A stretch of DNA of 64,000 nucleotides, taken from the NCBI RefSeq assembly GCF_026340465.1, contig NZ_JAPEPC010000001.1, positions 7,083,501 through 7,147,500 of the forward strand, in the 5' to 3' direction. Under the pieces are notes generated by a model. It did no database searches. It was not told the origin of the DNA and saw only the letters and a list, made by a program, of their open reading frames with translations. Each line of letters begins with the position of its first letter. The first letter of the stretch is position 1. Below, piece by piece: positions 16,888 to 25,380 of this stretch. A program made the translations under genes and the position numbers. Source of the stretch: Streptomyces sp. NBC_01306. GTDB lineage: Bacteria; Actinomycetota; Actinomycetes; Streptomycetales; Streptomycetaceae.

Positions 16888-19158
16888 TCAGATGTGGAAG
16901 GGCACCGTCGTCACCACGATCTTCGGCAGGGGCCGCAGCGCACGCCGCAGTCGCCCGCCGAGCGGGCTGTGGAGCAGGCGGTGCCGCCAGTGGCGTACGA
17001 CGATCTCCGGCAGGATCACCGTGATGGTCAGGTCCGGGCGCTGATGGTGCAGCGACTCGATGTAGCCGATGAGCGGAGCGACGGTCGCGCGGTACGGCGA
17101 GATGACGATCCGCAGCGGAAGGTGGTCGCCCCACAGGAGCCAGGCCTCGCGGAACCGTTCGGCGTCCTCGTCACCGGCGCTGACGTGCAGCGCGAGAACC
17201 GGCTGCTGCAGGGAGGCGGCATAGGCGAGCGCGCGCATGCTCGCCTGGTGCAGGGAGTCGAGCAGGACGACGGAGAGATGGCTGATCGACTCCGGTGAGT
17301 CCTCGGACTCCCGGTCCTCCTGCGCGGCCCCGGACGCCGGCTCCGTCGCACCCGGTGGGCTGAGGGGCCGTACGGCGGGCAGCGAACTCCCGGAGCGCGG
17401 CGTGATCGTCCGGCTGGGGACCTCGATCGTCTGCGGGTGCAGCCGCAGCGCCTCGCCCACCCTGTCGTAGTGGCGGCGGATCCGCGTGGTCACCAGCAGG
17501 AACAGCGCCACGGTGACCAGCGCCAGCCAGGCGCCCTCGGTGAACTTGGTGATTCCGGCCGTGATGAAGACGACGGCGGACAGCAGCGCGCCGGTGGCGT
17601 TGAAGCACAGGCTCTTGCGCCAGTGCCGGCTGCGGGCGCGCCACCAGTGCACCACCATGCCGCTCTGGGAGAGCGTGAAGGCGAGGAAGACCCCGACGGC
17701 GTACAGCGGAATCAGCGAATCGGTCTTGCCGTCGAAGGCCACATAGACCACCGCGGCGGCCACGGAGAGCAGGATGACTCCGTTGCTGAAGGCCAGCCGG
17801 TCGCCGAGCCGCAGGAAGACCCGGGGCGCGTGATGGTCGCGCGCGAGGAGGAAAAGCACCCGGGGGAAGTCGTTGTACGCGGTGTTCGCGGCGAGAAGGA
17901 GCACCAGCGCGGTCGCCACCTGGGTGAAGACGTACATACCGCCGGACCCGAAACTGCGGTGGGCCAGCTGAGAGAGCACGGTCTCCCCGGACTCCGGAAC
18001 GACGCCCTCCAGATGGACCATGGCGACCGTCCCCGCGAAGAGGGCGACCAGCAGGCCGATCATCCAGGAGAGCGTGGTGCGTGCGTTGCGCCAGGGGACC
18101 GGCTGGAAGGCCGGTACGGCGTTGGAGATCGCCTCGATACCGGTCATGGCCGTCGAACCCGATGCGAAGGCCCGCATCACGAGCAGCAGGCCGACCCCCT
18201 CGACCGCGTGCTGCGGGGGGGTCGGCACCGGGGCGAAACCCCGGCCTGCCGCGTGGTACAGACCGAATGCGACCAGCGCGGCGATGGCGATGATGAAGGC
18301 GTACGTCGGCGCGGCGAAGAGCGCACCCGCCTGCCGGACACCGCGCAGGTTCCCGGCGAGCAGCAGGGCGACCACCAGGACACCGATCGGTACGGCATCG
18401 CCCGCGAGCCCCGGCAGCGCCGAGGTCACAGCGGCCACACCGGACGAGATGGAGACGGCGACGGTCAGGATGTAGTCGGTCATCAGACCGGCCGCCGCCA
18501 CCAGTCCGGGCAGCCGGCCGAGATTGTCCGTGGCGACGATGTACGAACCGCCGCCCTGCGGATACGCGCGGATCGTCTGGCGGTACGAGACCCCGACGGC
18601 CAGCATCAGGAAGACGATCGCCAGCGCCACCGGAACCGAGTACCGGAGCCCCGGCGCGCCGGCCAGCACCAGCACCGCCAGCATCGCCTCCGGGCCGTAC
18701 GCCACCGATGACAGCGCGTCCGCCGACAGCACCGGCAGCGCCACCAGCTTGCGCATCCGCTCGCGCGCGACCGCCGAACTCCGCAGCGGCGCACCCAGCA
18801 CCGCGCGCCGGATCCGGGCGCGTGTCCTGCCCGTATCGCCGGCCCCCTCCCAGCCGACCTCGACCTCGCGGGCGCCCGAACCGGCCGGTCGGCCGACAAG
18901 GGGAGCCACCGGCACGAAGCGGCCGAAGCGGGCCGGCACGATCTGCGCGGGCTCCGGGAAACTGCCCACATCGGGATCGACGGGCAGAGCATGGCGCCAG
19001 GCCGCGGGCTCCGCGGACACCCGCCCCCACTCGTGCCCGACCAGCCGCAGCAGGGTCGACTGTTCCTCGCTGAGCTCGGGGACGGACACCGGCGAACTCG
19101 ACGGGCTGTCCTGCTCCTGGTGGTCCGGCCGGGGCTCCCGGCGCCGCGCTCCGCTCAC
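16888..19158 (-). CDS. KimA-like APC superfamily potassium/amino acid transporter
   Basis: The 756-residue protein has about twelve membrane helices (roughly residues 135 to 610) between an unusually long polar N-terminus of about 130 residues and a 150-residue cytosolic C-terminal domain. Motifs SADALSSVAYGPEAML, SYRQTIRAYPQGGGSYIVAT and LTDYILTVAVSIS-type sequence (here MTDYILTVAVSIS) are close to KimA, the high-affinity potassium importer of Bacillus, rather than to ordinary amino acid permeases. The C-terminal domain resembles a UspA-like fold. The GTG at 19158 overlaps the stop of the upstream membrane glycosyltransferase-like gene (GTGA), so the two are co-translated. Substrate is inferred from similarity. 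Confidence 0.85.
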   Translation of the reverse strand: MSGARRREPRPDHQEQDSPSSSPVSVPELSEEQSTLLRLVGHEWGRVSAEPAAWRHALPVDPDVGSFPEPAQIVPARFGRFVPVAPLVGRPAGSGAREVEVGWEGAGDTGRTRARIRRAVLGAPLRSSAVARERMRKLVALPVLSADALSSVAYGPEAMLAVLVLAGAPGLRYSVPVALAIVFLMLAVGVSYRQTIRAYPQGGGSYIVATDNLGRLPGLVAAAGLMTDYILTVAVSISSGVAAVTSALPGLAGDAVPIGVLVVALLLAGNLRGVRQAGALFAAPTYAFIIAIAALVAFGLYHAAGRGFAPVPTPPQHAVEGVGLLLVMRAFASGSTAMTGIEAISNAVPAFQPVPWRNARTTLSWMIGLLVALFAGTVAMVHLEGVVPESGETVLSQLAHRSFGSGGMYVFTQVATALVLLLAANTAYNDFPRVLFLLARDHHAPRVFLRLGDRLAFSNGVILLSVAAAVVYVAFDGKTDSLIPLYAVGVFLAFTLSQSGMVVHWWRARSRHWRKSLCFNATGALLSAVVFITAGITKFTEGAWLALVTVALFLLVTTRIRRHYDRVGEALRLHPQTIEVPSRTITPRSGSSLPAVRPLSPPGATEPASGAAQEDRESEDSPESISHLSVVLLDSLHQASMRALAYAASLQQPVLALHVSAGDEDAERFREAWLLWGDHLPLRIVISPYRATVAPLIGYIESLHHQRPDLTITVILPEIVVRHWRHRLLHSPLGGRLRRALRPLPKIVVTTVPFHI

Positions 19159-21035
19159 AGTGGCCCGCCCCCACCGCCCGCCGGGCAGGAACGCATCCGC
19201 CCAGCCCGGTCCGTGCCGCACCCGCCGATGCGCCCGGGGGCGGCGTACGCGGGCGGCCCGGGGGAGCGGACCGGCTGCGGGGCTGCGGCGGAGGGGGCCG
19301 AGGGCAGCGCGGCGGTGGTGATGGTCATCGGTTTGTCGCTCACCGCGATCAGATAGAACCGGGCGCCGTTGCGGGGCAGCCTGCGGAAACCGCCCGGCGG
19401 GCTGACGACATACGAGGCGGAGGCGTGCGGGGCGATGGTGGCCGGGCCCGAGCGGATGGTCCACCAGCCGGACGCCCCCTGACCGGTACGGCTGGCGAAG
19501 TGCGGCGAGATCGCTCGCCCCGTCGTGTTCACCGCGTGCACGAGCACCGATGTGATGCCCCGGTGCGGCCGGTCGGTGAGCCGTGGTGTCACGCTCATAC
19601 GCAGCGGCGGAGAGCTCGCCGCTGCCACCGTCAGGCAGAGCATGGACGGTACGACCAGCACGGTGACCACCACGGCCTTGGCCCGGAGCGAGCACACGCG
19701 TGGGATTCGCGGCTGCCAGGCGGTCGCGAGCGCGGAGGCCGGGACGGTGGCGGCGGCCGCCAGCCACAGCGGGGTCATCAGCAGGAAGTAGCCGTCCTGG
19801 GAACGCGTGGCGAGGTAGAAGGACAGCCAGGGCAGCACGGTGAGGGCGGGACCCAGCCGCCGTACGAAGAGCAGGGTGGCGCCGAGCAGCCCCAGGAGCA
19901 GCAGCAGACTCGCGTAGGAGTAGAAGTCCAGGCGGCTGCTGCCGTTGGTGAAGTAGTAGGAGATGCCCATGGCGCCCTGGCCGTGCAGGATCGCGCCCTG
20001 CGTGATGGGCAGCAGCGATCCCTCCAGCCAGCCGTGGAAGTTGTCAACGGCGAAGTAGGCGTTCAGCACGGCCCAGGTGAGGACGGCCGTACCGGCGTAA
20101 CGGGCGACCACACGGAGTGCGGCCCGCCCGCCCAGTTCGCCGCGGCGCACGGCGTGGATGCCGATCAGCAGGAACGGCAGGATGAACCACGCCAGTTGCT
20201 GTCCGGCGCAGGCCGCACCGAGGCAGATCGCCCGGAACACTCCGTACCGTCCCAGGTGTCCGCCCGCGCCGGTGTCGGGCCAGCGGACGACGACCGGGAC
20301 GAGGAAGGCCAGCGCCACGACGGCCGGATAGCCCGAGCTCGCATAGCCGGGCAGCAGGCCGAAGCCCAGGCAGACAGCGGTGACCGCCGGACGCCACGGC
20401 GCGGGGAGCAGGGCCCAGAGGGTGACTGTGCCGACGAGCAGCGCCGCCGTGGTCACCAGGGTCGCCGCGGCCGTGGAGTGCACCACGGAGTGGACGGGAG
20501 CGGCGATCAGCGCGGTCAGCGGCGGATAGGCGTAGGTGTAGTCGGCGCCGCCCGACATGGTTTTGGTGACCCCGACCTTCGGCGTGCCGAAGAGCCACGG
20601 CCATGGCTGGCCGTAGACCGGCCGGCCGTGCAGGATCGCGTTCGCGGCCTGAGCGGTCAGCACACCCTCGTCCGAACCGGCGTGATTCAGCCAGTAGTGG
20701 CAGAGCACCAGGGCGATCGCCAGACCCAGTACCGCCAGGTCCACCTTCGCCAGGGCACGGCGCCCGCGTACGGCGAGGGCGAGGACGCCGCACGTCAGGA
20801 TCCCCGCGTAACAGACCGTCACGATCGCCGCGACGACGGGGTGTGAGGTGGTGGCCTGGGTCCAGAGGGTGCGGGTGCCGATGAACAGGCTGGTGATCGC
20901 GACGACGGTCAGCCCGCGGTGCCACTGCGGGGGCGCCGCGTCCGGCAGCCGTTGCGCCCGCGGCACCCGGACAGGACGGCCCACCGGCCGGCGCGTTCCG
21001 GTGGCCGGGCCGGGGGTGGGCAGGCCGTCGTCCAT
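19155..21035 (-). CDS. Polytopic membrane protein, GT87/DUF2029-like
   Basis: About 626 residues with ten or more hydrophobic helices. An early extracellular loop carries the acidic motif HAGSDEGVLTAQAANAILHG and another carries YAYPPLTALIAAP, a layout typical of GT-C-type, lipid-linked sugar transferases of the GT87/DUF2029 group. The last 140 residues are a soluble, probably extracytoplasmic domain. The ATG at 21035 follows AAGGAA; an ATG at 21050 is also possible. It overlaps the KimA-like gene by GTGA. Acceptor and sugar are unknown. The family assignment is from topology and motif style, so it is less certain than the topology. Confidence 0.7.
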   Translation of the reverse strand: MDDGLPTPGPATGTRRPVGRPVRVPRAQRLPDAAPPQWHRGLTVVAITSLFIGTRTLWTQATTSHPVVAAIVTVCYAGILTCGVLALAVRGRRALAKVDLAVLGLAIALVLCHYWLNHAGSDEGVLTAQAANAILHGRPVYGQPWPWLFGTPKVGVTKTMSGGADYTYAYPPLTALIAAPVHSVVHSTAAATLVTTAALLVGTVTLWALLPAPWRPAVTAVCLGFGLLPGYASSGYPAVVALAFLVPVVVRWPDTGAGGHLGRYGVFRAICLGAACAGQQLAWFILPFLLIGIHAVRRGELGGRAALRVVARYAGTAVLTWAVLNAYFAVDNFHGWLEGSLLPITQGAILHGQGAMGISYYFTNGSSRLDFYSYASLLLLLGLLGATLLFVRRLGPALTVLPWLSFYLATRSQDGYFLLMTPLWLAAAATVPASALATAWQPRIPRVCSLRAKAVVVTVLVVPSMLCLTVAAASSPPLRMSVTPRLTDRPHRGITSVLVHAVNTTGRAISPHFASRTGQGASGWWTIRSGPATIAPHASASYVVSPPGGFRRLPRNGARFYLIAVSDKPMTITTAALPSAPSAAAPQPVRSPGPPAYAAPGRIGGCGTDRAGRMRSCPAGGGGGPL

Positions 21036-21392
21036 GGCAGTTTCCTTCATGGTGAACCCGGACCGGAAAGCAGCGGCAGTTGTCGCGCGGACGTGGGTAC
21101 CTCGTCGGCGTCCGCCGTGTGGCCTTGTCGTTCGAAGGCTAGAACGGGAGCCGGCGCCACGAGCTGTGACGTCTGGTGGCCGGCACTGATTCCGGGGCGC
21201 AAAGTCCAGGTGGGAGGGGGGGAAAGCCGTCCAGCACCGCATTGCGCCGAACGGCTGTCCTCGGGTGCCAGGACCCGAACTGCCCAGTTGTTATGACTGC
21301 TTGATAAGCCTATTGTTATTACTTCGGCCGGCATGACGTGGGCCGGCATGACGTGGACCGGCAGGAGCCGGAACGACAACGGGGGTGATGGC
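21036..21392. other. Divergent promoter region between GT87-like and MarR genes
   Basis: This 357 bp stretch separates divergent genes. An AT-rich island at 21288-21333 contains TTGTTAT twice and a GCTT-GAT-AAGC palindrome (21299-21309), candidates for promoter and MarR-type operator. An 18-base near-direct repeat containing GGCATGACGTGG occurs at about 21330-21363, just before the MarR start. No gene is seen in it. Confidence 0.45.
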
Positions 21393-21851
21393 GTGACCGG
21401 GACCATGGGTGACAGCGCGGAACCGGCGGACGCCGCCGCGGCGGCGGCGTCCATACGGCTGGCGGTGGCCCGGATCGCCCGCCGGCTCCGGCAGGCCCAC
21501 CGGGTCGGCGACGTGACACTCTCCGAGGCGTCCGTGCTCTCCCGGCTGAGCCGGGACGGCGCGGATTCCCCCGGATCGCTCGCCGAGCTGGAGCGGGTGC
21601 GCCCACAGGCGATGGCATCGACGCTGGGGGCACTGGAGGAGCGCGGACTGGTGAGCCGCGAGCCGGACAGCCGTGACGGACGGCGCGCGGTGATAGCGGT
21701 GACCGACGCCGGCCGCAAGGTGCTGATCGATCGCAGGTCGGAGTCCGTCCAGCGGCTCACCGATGTCCTCGACGGGGAGTTCACGCCCGCCGAGCGGCAG
21801 CGGCTGCTCGCGGTCGTGCCGCTGCTCGACCGGCTCGCGGAGCGGCTGTAA
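21393..21851 (+). CDS. MarR family transcriptional regulator of the MFS operon
   Basis: The product of about 152 residues has the MarR fold: LSEASVLSRLSRDG, LERVRPQAMASTLGALEERG (recognition helix region) and the wing with DSRDGRRAVIAVTDAG. The start could be the GTG at 21393, which has a GGGGGTGAT site upstream, or the ATG at 21405; both precede the conserved core. Its stop TAA overlaps the ATG of the MFS gene by one base, so regulator and exporter are co-translated, a common self-regulating arrangement for drug efflux. The AT-rich palindromic island upstream is the probable operator. Confidence 0.88.
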   Translation: MTGTMGDSAEPADAAAAAASIRLAVARIARRLRQAHRVGDVTLSEASVLSRLSRDGADSPGSLAELERVRPQAMASTLGALEERGLVSREPDSRDGRRAVIAVTDAGRKVLIDRRSESVQRLTDVLDGEFTPAERQRLLAVVPLLDRLAERL

Positions 21852-23707
21852 TGCCCGCGAGCCGGAGCGGCAGCCCGAGCCGCAGCCGGAGCGCCGAGGC
21901 GGCAGGGGAGCGCTACAAATGGATCGCGCTCTCCAACACCACGCTCGGCGTACTGATCGCGACCATGGACGCCTCGATCGTGATCATCTCGCTGCCCGCC
22001 ATCTTCCGGGGTATCGGGCTCGACCCGCTCGCCCCGGGGAACATCGGCTATCTGCTCTGGATGATCCTCGGCTATCTGCTGGTCTCCGCGGTGCTGGTGG
22101 TCGCGCTCGGCAGGCTCGGCGACATGTTCGGCCGGGTCCGGATGTACAACATGGGCTTCGCGATCTTCGCGTGCGCCTCGCTCGCCCTCTCGCTCGATCC
22201 GCTGAAGGGCGGGCCGGGCGCCCTGTGGCTGATCGGATTCCGTGTCGTGCAGGCGGTCGGCGGCTCGATGCTGACCGCGAACTCGGCAGCCATCCTCACC
22301 GACGCGTTCCCCGCCCGGCAGCGCGGCATGGCCCTGGGTGTCAACCAGATCACCGCCCTGGCCGGGCAGTTCCTCGGCCTGCTGGCGGGCGGCCTGCTGG
22401 CCACCATCGACTGGCGCGCGGTGTTCTGGGTCAGTGTGCCCATCGGGGTGTTCGGCACGATCTGGTCGTACCGCAGCCTGCGTGAGACCGGGGCCCGCAC
22501 GGCGGGCCGCATCGACTGGGCGGGCAACCTCACCTTCACGGGCGGCGCCGGCCTGCTGCTCGCCGCCATCACCTACGGAATCCAGCCCTACGGCGGCCAT
22601 CCGACCGGCTGGACCAACCCCATGGTGCTGGGCGGGCTCGGCGCCGGAGTGCTGCTGCTCGTGGCCTTCTGCCTCATCGAGACCCGGGTCGCCGAACCGA
22701 TGTTCCGGCTCGGCCTGTTCCGGGTGCGTGCCTTCGCCGCCGGGAACCTCGCCGCCCTGCTCACCGCCATCGCCCGTGGCGGGCTCCAGTTCATGCTGAT
22801 CATCTGGCTGCAGGGCATCTGGCTTCCGCTGCACGGATACGAATTCGAAAGCACCCCGCTCTGGGCAGGCATCTTCATGCTGCCGCTGACCGTCGGATTC
22901 CTCATCGCGGGGCCGCTCTCCGGCTTCCTCTCCGACCGCTACGGCGCCCGGCTGTTCTCGACCACCGGACTCCTTCTCGTGGCCGGCGGATTCGTCGGCC
23001 TGCTGTTCCTGCCGGTGAACTTCTCGTACCCCGGATTCGCCGCTCTGCTGCTGCTCAGCGGCCTCGGCCAGGGGATGTTCTCCGCCCCGAACACCTCGGC
23101 GATCATGGGCAGTGTGCCGCCGGAGCAGCGCGGAGTCGCGTCGGGGATGCGCTCCACGTTCCAGAACTCGGGCACCGCCCTGTCGATCGGCCTCTCGTTC
23201 TCCCTGATGATCTCCGGCCTCGCGGGGACACTGCCGCACGCGCTGAGCAGCGGTCTGCAGGGGCAGGGCGTCCCCGCGGGGACGGCACAGCAGGTGGCCG
23301 GACTGCCACCGGTGAGCACGCTGTTCGCCACCTTCCTCGGCAAGAACCCGATCAGCCACCTCCTTGAACCCAGCGGGGTGCTGGACAAGCTGCCCACGCA
23401 CAACGTCATGACGCTGACCGGCAAGGAGTTCTTCCCCGAACTCGTCTCCGGCCCGTTCCACCACGGGCTCGTCACCGTCTTCGGCGTCGCCACCGTGATG
23501 GCGCTGGTGGCCGCGCTCGCCTCGCTGCTGCGCGGCCGTCACTACAAGGCCGGACCGGGTGGCCGGCCCGCAGGCGCCGGGAGCCCGGCCGGCTCCGGCG
23601 CGGCCGACCACACCGTGCGCACCTCCGGCGGAGCCCCTGACGCCCCGAAGCATGAATCCCCCGGGTCCCCGGAACCCGGCAACACCGCGAAAGGTAAAGA
23701 GACATGA
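21851..23707 (+). CDS. MFS drug exporter, DHA2 (EmrB/QacA) family
   Basis: The 618-residue protein has about fourteen membrane helices. Motif A-type LGRLGDMFGRVRMY follows helix 2 and the motif C region GLNQ-like sequence (here GVNQITALAGQFLGLLAGG) lies in helix 5, both typical of DHA2 proton-driven exporters. A polar 25-residue N-terminus and an 80-residue Gly/Pro/Ser-rich C-terminal tail flank the core; the loop around residues 470 to 540 is longer than usual and extracytoplasmic. It is coupled to the MarR gene upstream (TAATG) and to the isochorismatase-fold gene downstream (ATGA). Its substrate is unknown. Confidence 0.9.
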   Translation: MPASRSGSPSRSRSAEAAGERYKWIALSNTTLGVLIATMDASIVIISLPAIFRGIGLDPLAPGNIGYLLWMILGYLLVSAVLVVALGRLGDMFGRVRMYNMGFAIFACASLALSLDPLKGGPGALWLIGFRVVQAVGGSMLTANSAAILTDAFPARQRGMALGVNQITALAGQFLGLLAGGLLATIDWRAVFWVSVPIGVFGTIWSYRSLRETGARTAGRIDWAGNLTFTGGAGLLLAAITYGIQPYGGHPTGWTNPMVLGGLGAGVLLLVAFCLIETRVAEPMFRLGLFRVRAFAAGNLAALLTAIARGGLQFMLIIWLQGIWLPLHGYEFESTPLWAGIFMLPLTVGFLIAGPLSGFLSDRYGARLFSTTGLLLVAGGFVGLLFLPVNFSYPGFAALLLLSGLGQGMFSAPNTSAIMGSVPPEQRGVASGMRSTFQNSGTALSIGLSFSLMISGLAGTLPHALSSGLQGQGVPAGTAQQVAGLPPVSTLFATFLGKNPISHLLEPSGVLDKLPTHNVMTLTGKEFFPELVSGPFHHGLVTVFGVATVMALVAALASLLRGRHYKAGPGGRPAGAGSPAGSGAADHTVRTSGGAPDAPKHESPGSPEPGNTAKGKET

Positions 23708-24270
23708 CGAACAGCGCACTCCTGGTGATGGATGTCCAGCAGGGCATCGTCGAGCGGCTCGGCCAGGACCCCGGGTATCTGCCACGGCTGGGCCGGGCGA
23801 TCGATGCCGCGCGTGCGGCAGACATGCCGGTGATCTACGTGGTCATCGGATTCCGTACCGGACATCCCGAAATCAGCCCGCGCAACAAGACGTTCAGCGC
23901 GCTCGCGGGCGCGGGCGGTCCCGCCTTCGCCGAGGGTGATCCCGCCGCCCGGATCCACCCCGGTGCGGCGCCCCGGGACGGCGACGTCGTGGTCACCAAG
24001 AAGCGGGTCAGCGCTTTCGCCGGGAGCGACCTCGACATGGTGCTCAGGGCCCGCGGGACGGACAACCTCGTCCTCACCGGGATCGCCACCAGCGGCGTCG
24101 TGCTCTCGACCCTGAGGCAGGCCGCGGACCTGGACTTCGGTCTGACCGTGCTGGAGGACTGCTGCCTCGACGGAGATCCGGAGGTGCACCGGGTACTGAC
24201 CGAAAAGGTGTTCCCCCGTCAGGCGGACGTGGTCGGCACGGACAAGTGGGTCGCGGACCTCGGTCAGTGA
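23704..24270 (+). CDS. Isochorismatase-fold protein lacking the catalytic cysteine
   Basis: The 188-residue protein has the Rossmann-like isochorismatase hydrolase fold. D10 (VMDVQQG) and K99 (VTKKRVSAF) of the usual triad are present, but in the motif TGIATSGVV (125-133) the position normally occupied by the nucleophilic Cys is V132. Members without Cys include true isochorismatases, which do not use it, and inactive proteins; amide hydrolysis is therefore unlikely. The ATG overlaps the MFS stop (ATGA), making this the third gene of the MarR operon. It may modify or sense the exported compound. A long hairpin follows its stop. Confidence 0.88.
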   Translation: MTNSALLVMDVQQGIVERLGQDPGYLPRLGRAIDAARAADMPVIYVVIGFRTGHPEISPRNKTFSALAGAGGPAFAEGDPAARIHPGAAPRDGDVVVTKKRVSAFAGSDLDMVLRARGTDNLVLTGIATSGVVLSTLRQAADLDFGLTVLEDCCLDGDPEVHRVLTEKVFPRQADVVGTDKWVADLGQ

Positions 24271-24276
24271 GCCGCC

Positions 24277-24347
24277 CCCGGCGCGACAGCGGCTGAAGAG
24301 GTGGTTCGGCGGCCGGATCGCGCCTCCTCAGCCGCTGTCGCGCCGGG
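24277..24347. terminator. Bidirectional terminator hairpin between convergent genes
   Basis: Arms 24277-24301 and 24323-24347 are complementary over 25 bases with one A-C mismatch; the loop is 21 bases. It follows the isochorismatase-fold stop by six bases, and the right arm covers the last codons of the convergent MASE1 gene, so it could end transcription from both sides. Confidence 0.75.
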
Positions 24348-25320
24348 TGTCCGACGACGGCCATCCGCGCCGCTGCTCCGCGGGCGCGAGCTGGTCGACC
24401 ACGTCGGCCAGTTCCTCGCAGGCCCGCTCGATCCGGCGGCGGACGTTGTTGTGCTCGGTGACGATCGCGGCGAGCAGCAGGCCGGTCAGCGCCACTGACC
24501 CGTTGAGCGCGGTGAGGTCGATCATCGCTTCGAACAGCGTGAGGCCGGTGAAGGACCCCGCGCGCCCGGTGGCCGCGACGACCGCCAGCACGGCCACCAG
24601 GAGCGCACAGGGCGCGCTGCCCGCCAGCTCGAAACGGAGTGCCGCCCAGATCAGCAGCGGGAAGACCAGGAAGAGCAGGGCGTAGTGGCTCCCGGTCGCC
24701 ACCGGGACCACCACGGCGGCGGTCACCACCAGCGCACCGCCCTCCACCCATCGGTCCGTACGCCGGGGCATCCGGGCCCGCCGCAGGAGCAGCAGCATCG
24801 GGGTCACCATCAGCACACCCATCGCGTCCCCGGCCCACCACGCGAACCAGACCGGCCAGAAACCGCTCTTGGGGAGTTTGTCGTCAAGGAGCAGCATGGT
24901 GCTGCCCATGGTCGCGCTGATGAGCATGGAGCCGAGCGCCCCGAGGAAGATCAGGGCGATGCCGTCCCGCAGCCGGGACAGGTCCATCCGGAAGTCCGCC
25001 CGGCGGAGCATCAGCAGGGCGCACACGGGGGCGAGCGTGTTGCCCGCGATGATGCCGATGTCGGCGAGGTCGATCGAGGGGCCGGTGGACGCGACGGCGA
25101 GCAGGGCACCGACCGCGATGCCGGGCCAGACCCGCAGGCCCCAGTAGAGCAGGCAGCCCAGCGCGACGCCCGTCGGTGGCCACAGCGGTGTGACCACCGC
25201 GCCGTGGACGGTCACCTGCCGCAGCAGTCCGATCCGGCCGGACACGTAGTACGCGATGGCGACACCGAGAATCCGCAGGGCGGTTACCGTCGCGCCTCTG
25301 GCTGTCTCACTGCGGATCAC
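24328..25320 (-). CDS. MASE1 domain membrane sensor without an output domain
   Basis: The product of 330 residues is almost entirely a MASE1 sensory module: about eight membrane helices with typical early residues (YYVSGRIGLL, VTPLWPPTGVALG) and the WFAWWAGDAMGVLMVTPML signature in the middle. MASE1 normally fronts histidine kinases, GGDEF proteins or phosphatases, but here only a short charged helix (RRRIERACEELADVVDQL) follows. The GTG start has a weak ribosome site. It lies 60 bp downstream of a SpoIIE-type PP2C gene on the same strand, so the two probably form a split sensor-effector pair; that is inference. Confidence 0.85.
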   Translation of the reverse strand: MIRSETARGATVTALRILGVAIAYYVSGRIGLLRQVTVHGAVVTPLWPPTGVALGCLLYWGLRVWPGIAVGALLAVASTGPSIDLADIGIIAGNTLAPVCALLMLRRADFRMDLSRLRDGIALIFLGALGSMLISATMGSTMLLLDDKLPKSGFWPVWFAWWAGDAMGVLMVTPMLLLLRRARMPRRTDRWVEGGALVVTAAVVVPVATGSHYALLFLVFPLLIWAALRFELAGSAPCALLVAVLAVVAATGRAGSFTGLTLFEAMIDLTALNGSVALTGLLLAAIVTEHNNVRRRIERACEELADVVDQLAPAEQRRGWPSSDTRRDSG

Positions 25321-25380
25321 GGCGCCTATCAGACACCGTGTCCCGAGCCCCGGCCGGGCAAGACACGCCTGGCCCGGCTG

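Noticed and set aside
21036..21250. c-di-AMP (ydaO) riboswitch for the KimA-like operon
   Set aside because: No recognisable ydaO-type core was seen upstream of the first gene of the pair.
21047..23785. Very long minus-strand open frame opposite the MarR-MFS genes
   Set aside because: It mirrors the MFS gene in a GC-rich genome; its translation is Arg/Gly/Glu-rich without a recognisable domain, and the plus strand genes are clearly real.
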